This document shows positions 62,428-64,000 of a stretch of DNA of 64,000 bases, in pieces (within the stretch, counting starts at the first letter, position 1; each line of letters begins with the position of its first letter). The translations under genes and the position numbers were made by a program. Source of the DNA: Verrucomicrobiota bacterium (GTDB taxonomy: Bacteria; Verrucomicrobiota; Kiritimatiellia; CAIQIC01; JAGNIJ01); assembly GCA_022710725.1 (NCBI GenBank), contig JAKLGK010000005.1, forward strand, positions 344,347-408,346. The letters run 5' to 3'. Under the pieces are notes generated by a model, which was not told where the DNA came from, did no database searches, and saw only the letters and a program-made list of their open reading frames with translations.

Positions 62428-62808
62428 ATGAGCAAGAAACTGACAAAAACGCATAGACTTACATTTCTTGGAATGCTTGCGGTATTCACAGTGCTGACCT
62501 GCTGGATTACCCAAACAGGAGTAGACCCAGGGAAAGAACACAACATACGAGTTGTTCAGACTACACTCGGAACCATAACCGGACCACTAACGGGAGCAAT
62601 AGCCAGAGGATTTCAAGGATGTTGTTTTAAGTTCTCTCTGATGTTGATGCTCTTTTGTGCGCCCATCTTAATGATAGGAATAGGAATCCAATTCATAAGA
62701 CTACCTGACAATAAATGGGTAAAAGTCATGCAAATGATCTGCTGGGTATTTGGCTGGCTGATATGGTTTGGGGGAGGGGTTTTGTCGTATGGACATGCAC
62801 TTGAATAA
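62428..62808 (+). CDS. small multi-pass membrane protein
   Basis: 126 residues with three hydrophobic helices (about 13-31, 66-87, 99-121). AT-rich codons, unlike its neighbours. No family recognised. ATG 62428 has no clear Shine-Dalgarno sequence. Possibly an accessory or exclusion-type protein of the element, but nothing in the sequence proves this. Confidence 0.6.
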   Translation: MSKKLTKTHRLTFLGMLAVFTVLTCWITQTGVDPGKEHNIRVVQTTLGTITGPLTGAIARGFQGCCFKFSLMLMLFCAPILMIGIGIQFIRLPDNKWVKVMQMICWVFGWLIWFGGGVLSYGHALE

Positions 62809-62925
62809 GAATAAATAAAGTGGCGAACAAGCGGCTCCAGGCATACGTGGAACCCGGAGTTGGCTTGGGAATAAAGAGAGATCGTGGGGCTTGGGTTCCA
62901 CGAGCCTGAGCCGTGACGTGAGAAG

Positions 62926-63624
62926 ATGAGAAACGCGGAGACTATAATCGAATCGAGGTGGGGAGCGTTAGGGGCGCTTGTCCTTCTCCAATGCTATGGG
63001 TTGCTTCTTGCATACTTCTTCGCCGGTGCAGTGTTCCATGCCGGATCGACATCCTCCATCTATGACGTTCCCGGGCATTCGCTGGAACTCGGTGTGGGTC
63101 TCGTGTTCATGGCGGTGTTCATCTACGCTCAAGGAACTCTGATCGGGGATGTGGCGGAATACCTGCGATCGGCGCGAGACATAGCTGGCTGGGTACGTGA
63201 CGGCACTCGCCCCCAGGGAGTATTGCGCATCCTGATTACGACGGGGGCAGTTCTATTCTACGTTGCCCTCCTTTCCGGCAAGGTCTCACTGGGTTTCCCC
63301 AGTCTCAATGTCTTCATCCTCATGGGCTATCAAGTATTCCACCCGCTCGCCAGTTACCTTGTCGCCAAGCGACTCATGAAGACCCGGCACCCGACAGAGA
63401 CCAAGTACGTGTCTGCCTCATATCAAGTCTTCGGCTTCGTGATGTGTATGGTCGCGGCCCTCGTCTTTTACGTTTTCGGTATTTGGATGAAGCAGGATCA
63501 TGAGCCTGCCTATTGGATGGTCCAGATGCTGGGTTCCGGTGTCGCTGTTTTCGGGCTCGTAGGGTTTCTTCTTGAAGACATCAAAGGAAGAAACAGGGAA
63601 GTCATTATCGAAGAAGAGGGATAG
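62926..63624 (+). CDS. hypothetical polytopic membrane protein
   Basis: 232 residues with about six hydrophobic segments (ALGALVLLQCYGLLLAYFFA, then LELGVGLVFMAVFIYAQGTL and four more) and a charged C-terminal tail. No conserved motif is recognised. It begins 117 bases after the smaller membrane protein on the same strand. Likely cargo of the element. The 266 bases after its stop hold only hairpins. Confidence 0.65.
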   Translation: MRNAETIIESRWGALGALVLLQCYGLLLAYFFAGAVFHAGSTSSIYDVPGHSLELGVGLVFMAVFIYAQGTLIGDVAEYLRSARDIAGWVRDGTRPQGVLRILITTGAVLFYVALLSGKVSLGFPSLNVFILMGYQVFHPLASYLVAKRLMKTRHPTETKYVSASYQVFGFVMCMVAALVFYVFGIWMKQDHEPAYWMVQMLGSGVAVFGLVGFLLEDIKGRNREVIIEEEG

Positions 63625-63744
63625 GTCAACGGGGTGGTGCTTACTGGCGACCCGCTGCGCGGCTTGCCAGCAGCACACCCCCGCCTCGTTTGAATCACTT
63701 TTCCCTCTCCTTTCTGAACAGTTACTTTGTTTAGCTGGGGGCTT

Positions 63745-63825
63745 GTCTCGCTCCCCGCCCGCCCTCCGGGCTTGCGGCCCACGCTGCGCGTGGCTGCGGT
63801 CCTGGCGGACCTTGGGGGCGGCCAC
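63745..63825. repeat. cluster of short GC-rich hairpins
   Basis: Three consecutive perfect stems: GCCC/GGGC, CCACGC/GCGTGG and GGTCC/GGACC, each with a loop of a few bases, within 80 bases upstream of the DUF5681-type gene. They may act as a terminator-like barrier or a dispersed repeat. No T-run follows on the plus strand. Confidence 0.45.
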
Positions 63826-63890
63826 ATAGATAAAACTTGACAATAGTTACATAAATGTGTTGATTAAGGCTGAAAGTTGCAAAGGTGTAT

Positions 63891-64000
63891 ATGTTTCAAC
63901 CTGGTATATCTGGGAATCCAGCAGGCCGGCCGAAAGGTTGCTATGGCGGTCGGATCGAGGCCCTTGCCGTCCTTGACCAATTCCTCAAGGAGGCCAAGGT
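63891..64000 (+). CDS. DUF5681-type phage protein, 5' end only
   Basis: The ATG at 63891 has AAAGG six bases before it. The first 36 residues begin MFQPGISGNPAGRPKG, the typical opening of DUF5681 proteins, which often lie beside the phage large terminase gene and may serve as small terminase. The gene continues past the window. Its presence suggests packaging genes follow and supports a prophage nature. Confidence 0.72.
   Translation, partial: MFQPGISGNPAGRPKGCYGGRIEALAVLDQFLKEAK

Larger units (their letters stand above)
21288..64000. mobile_element. tRNA-integrated phage-like element with defence island (right end outside window)
   Basis: It begins at tRNA-Arg with a tyrosine integrase. 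It carries a 25-kb minus-strand restriction/defence run and then a plus-strand phage-type replication module (resolvase, SSB-like, exonuclease, polymerase, primase, helicase). It ends in the window at the start of a DUF5681-type gene that usually neighbours terminase. Composition shifts from very GC-rich host DNA to a more moderate, uneven GC content after 21.3 kb. No structural genes are reached, so prophage versus integrative element is not settled. The direct repeat at the far end cannot be seen. Confidence 0.8.

Noticed and set aside
21365..64000. Right attachment repeat of the tRNA-Arg 3' end
   Set aside because: I looked for a second copy of the tRNA 3' end sequence and saw none, so the element's right end must be outside the window.
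1..64000. CRISPR arrays, rRNA genes and insertion sequences
   Set aside because: No regularly spaced direct repeats, rRNA-like sequence or transposase gene was found.

Overview
The window is GC-rich bacterial chromosome (about 1-21.3 kb) followed by an integrated mobile element that runs off the right edge. The chromosomal part encodes a PEP-CTERM protein, secreted parallel beta-helix proteins with calcium-repeat tails, a very large inverse autotransporter, an SGNH-like secreted protein, and a mevalonate-type isoprenoid branch (HMG-CoA reductase, type 2 IPP isomerase). This mix suggests the Planctomycetes-Verrucomicrobia-Chlamydiae superphylum, most likely a Kiritimatiellota or Verrucomicrobiota relative. 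That placement is an inference from gene content only.

Host region. 1-4.2 kb (minus strand): truncated SGNH-like protein, PEP-CTERM protein, and an ECF sigma / membrane anti-sigma-like / secreted coiled-coil operon with ATGA overlaps. 4.4-9.3 kb (plus): two secreted beta-helix proteins. 9.4-17.4 kb (minus): SsnA-like amidohydrolase, 2-isopropylmalate synthase with a leucine attenuator, and a 1550-aa inverse autotransporter. Two families of short palindromes lie between these genes. 17.5-21.2 kb: HMG-CoA reductase, Fni, a small membrane protein and SerC, ending at tRNA-Arg(CCG).

Mobile element (about 21.29 kb to beyond 64 kb). A tyrosine integrase with an unusual insert sits directly after tRNA-Arg. 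A single minus-strand gene run of about 25 kb (49.8 down to 24.7 kb) follows: hsdM, hsdS, a putative PD-(D/E)XK nuclease, an hsdS relic, an hsdR fused to a second nuclease-like domain, a YgjP-type metallopeptidase, a NucS-like nuclease, a small protein, a Liv-type binding protein, a 1448-aa radical-SAM/HD protein, livH, livM, livG, livF, and a 1748-aa exonuclease-RecQ-UvrD fusion. Spacing is tight or overlapping throughout, so the Liv transporter appears to be part of a defence-type island. From 50.1 kb the plus strand holds a phage-type replication module: HTH proteins, RuvC-like resolvase, SSB-tailed protein, PD-(D/E)XK exonuclease, family A polymerase, AEP-like primase and a RecA-fold helicase. 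A HYR-domain lipoprotein, a roughly 0.8-kb region folding into nested long-range helices (a probable giant structured RNA), two membrane proteins, and the start of a DUF5681-type (terminase-associated) gene follow. The element is probably a prophage or phage-like integrative element.

The observations most worth follow-up are the giant structured RNA near 60.85-61.64 kb and the Liv transporter / radical-SAM-HD / RecQ-UvrD gene set inside the type I restriction operon. The leuA attenuator and the re-use of hsdS 3' ends as cargo junctions come next.
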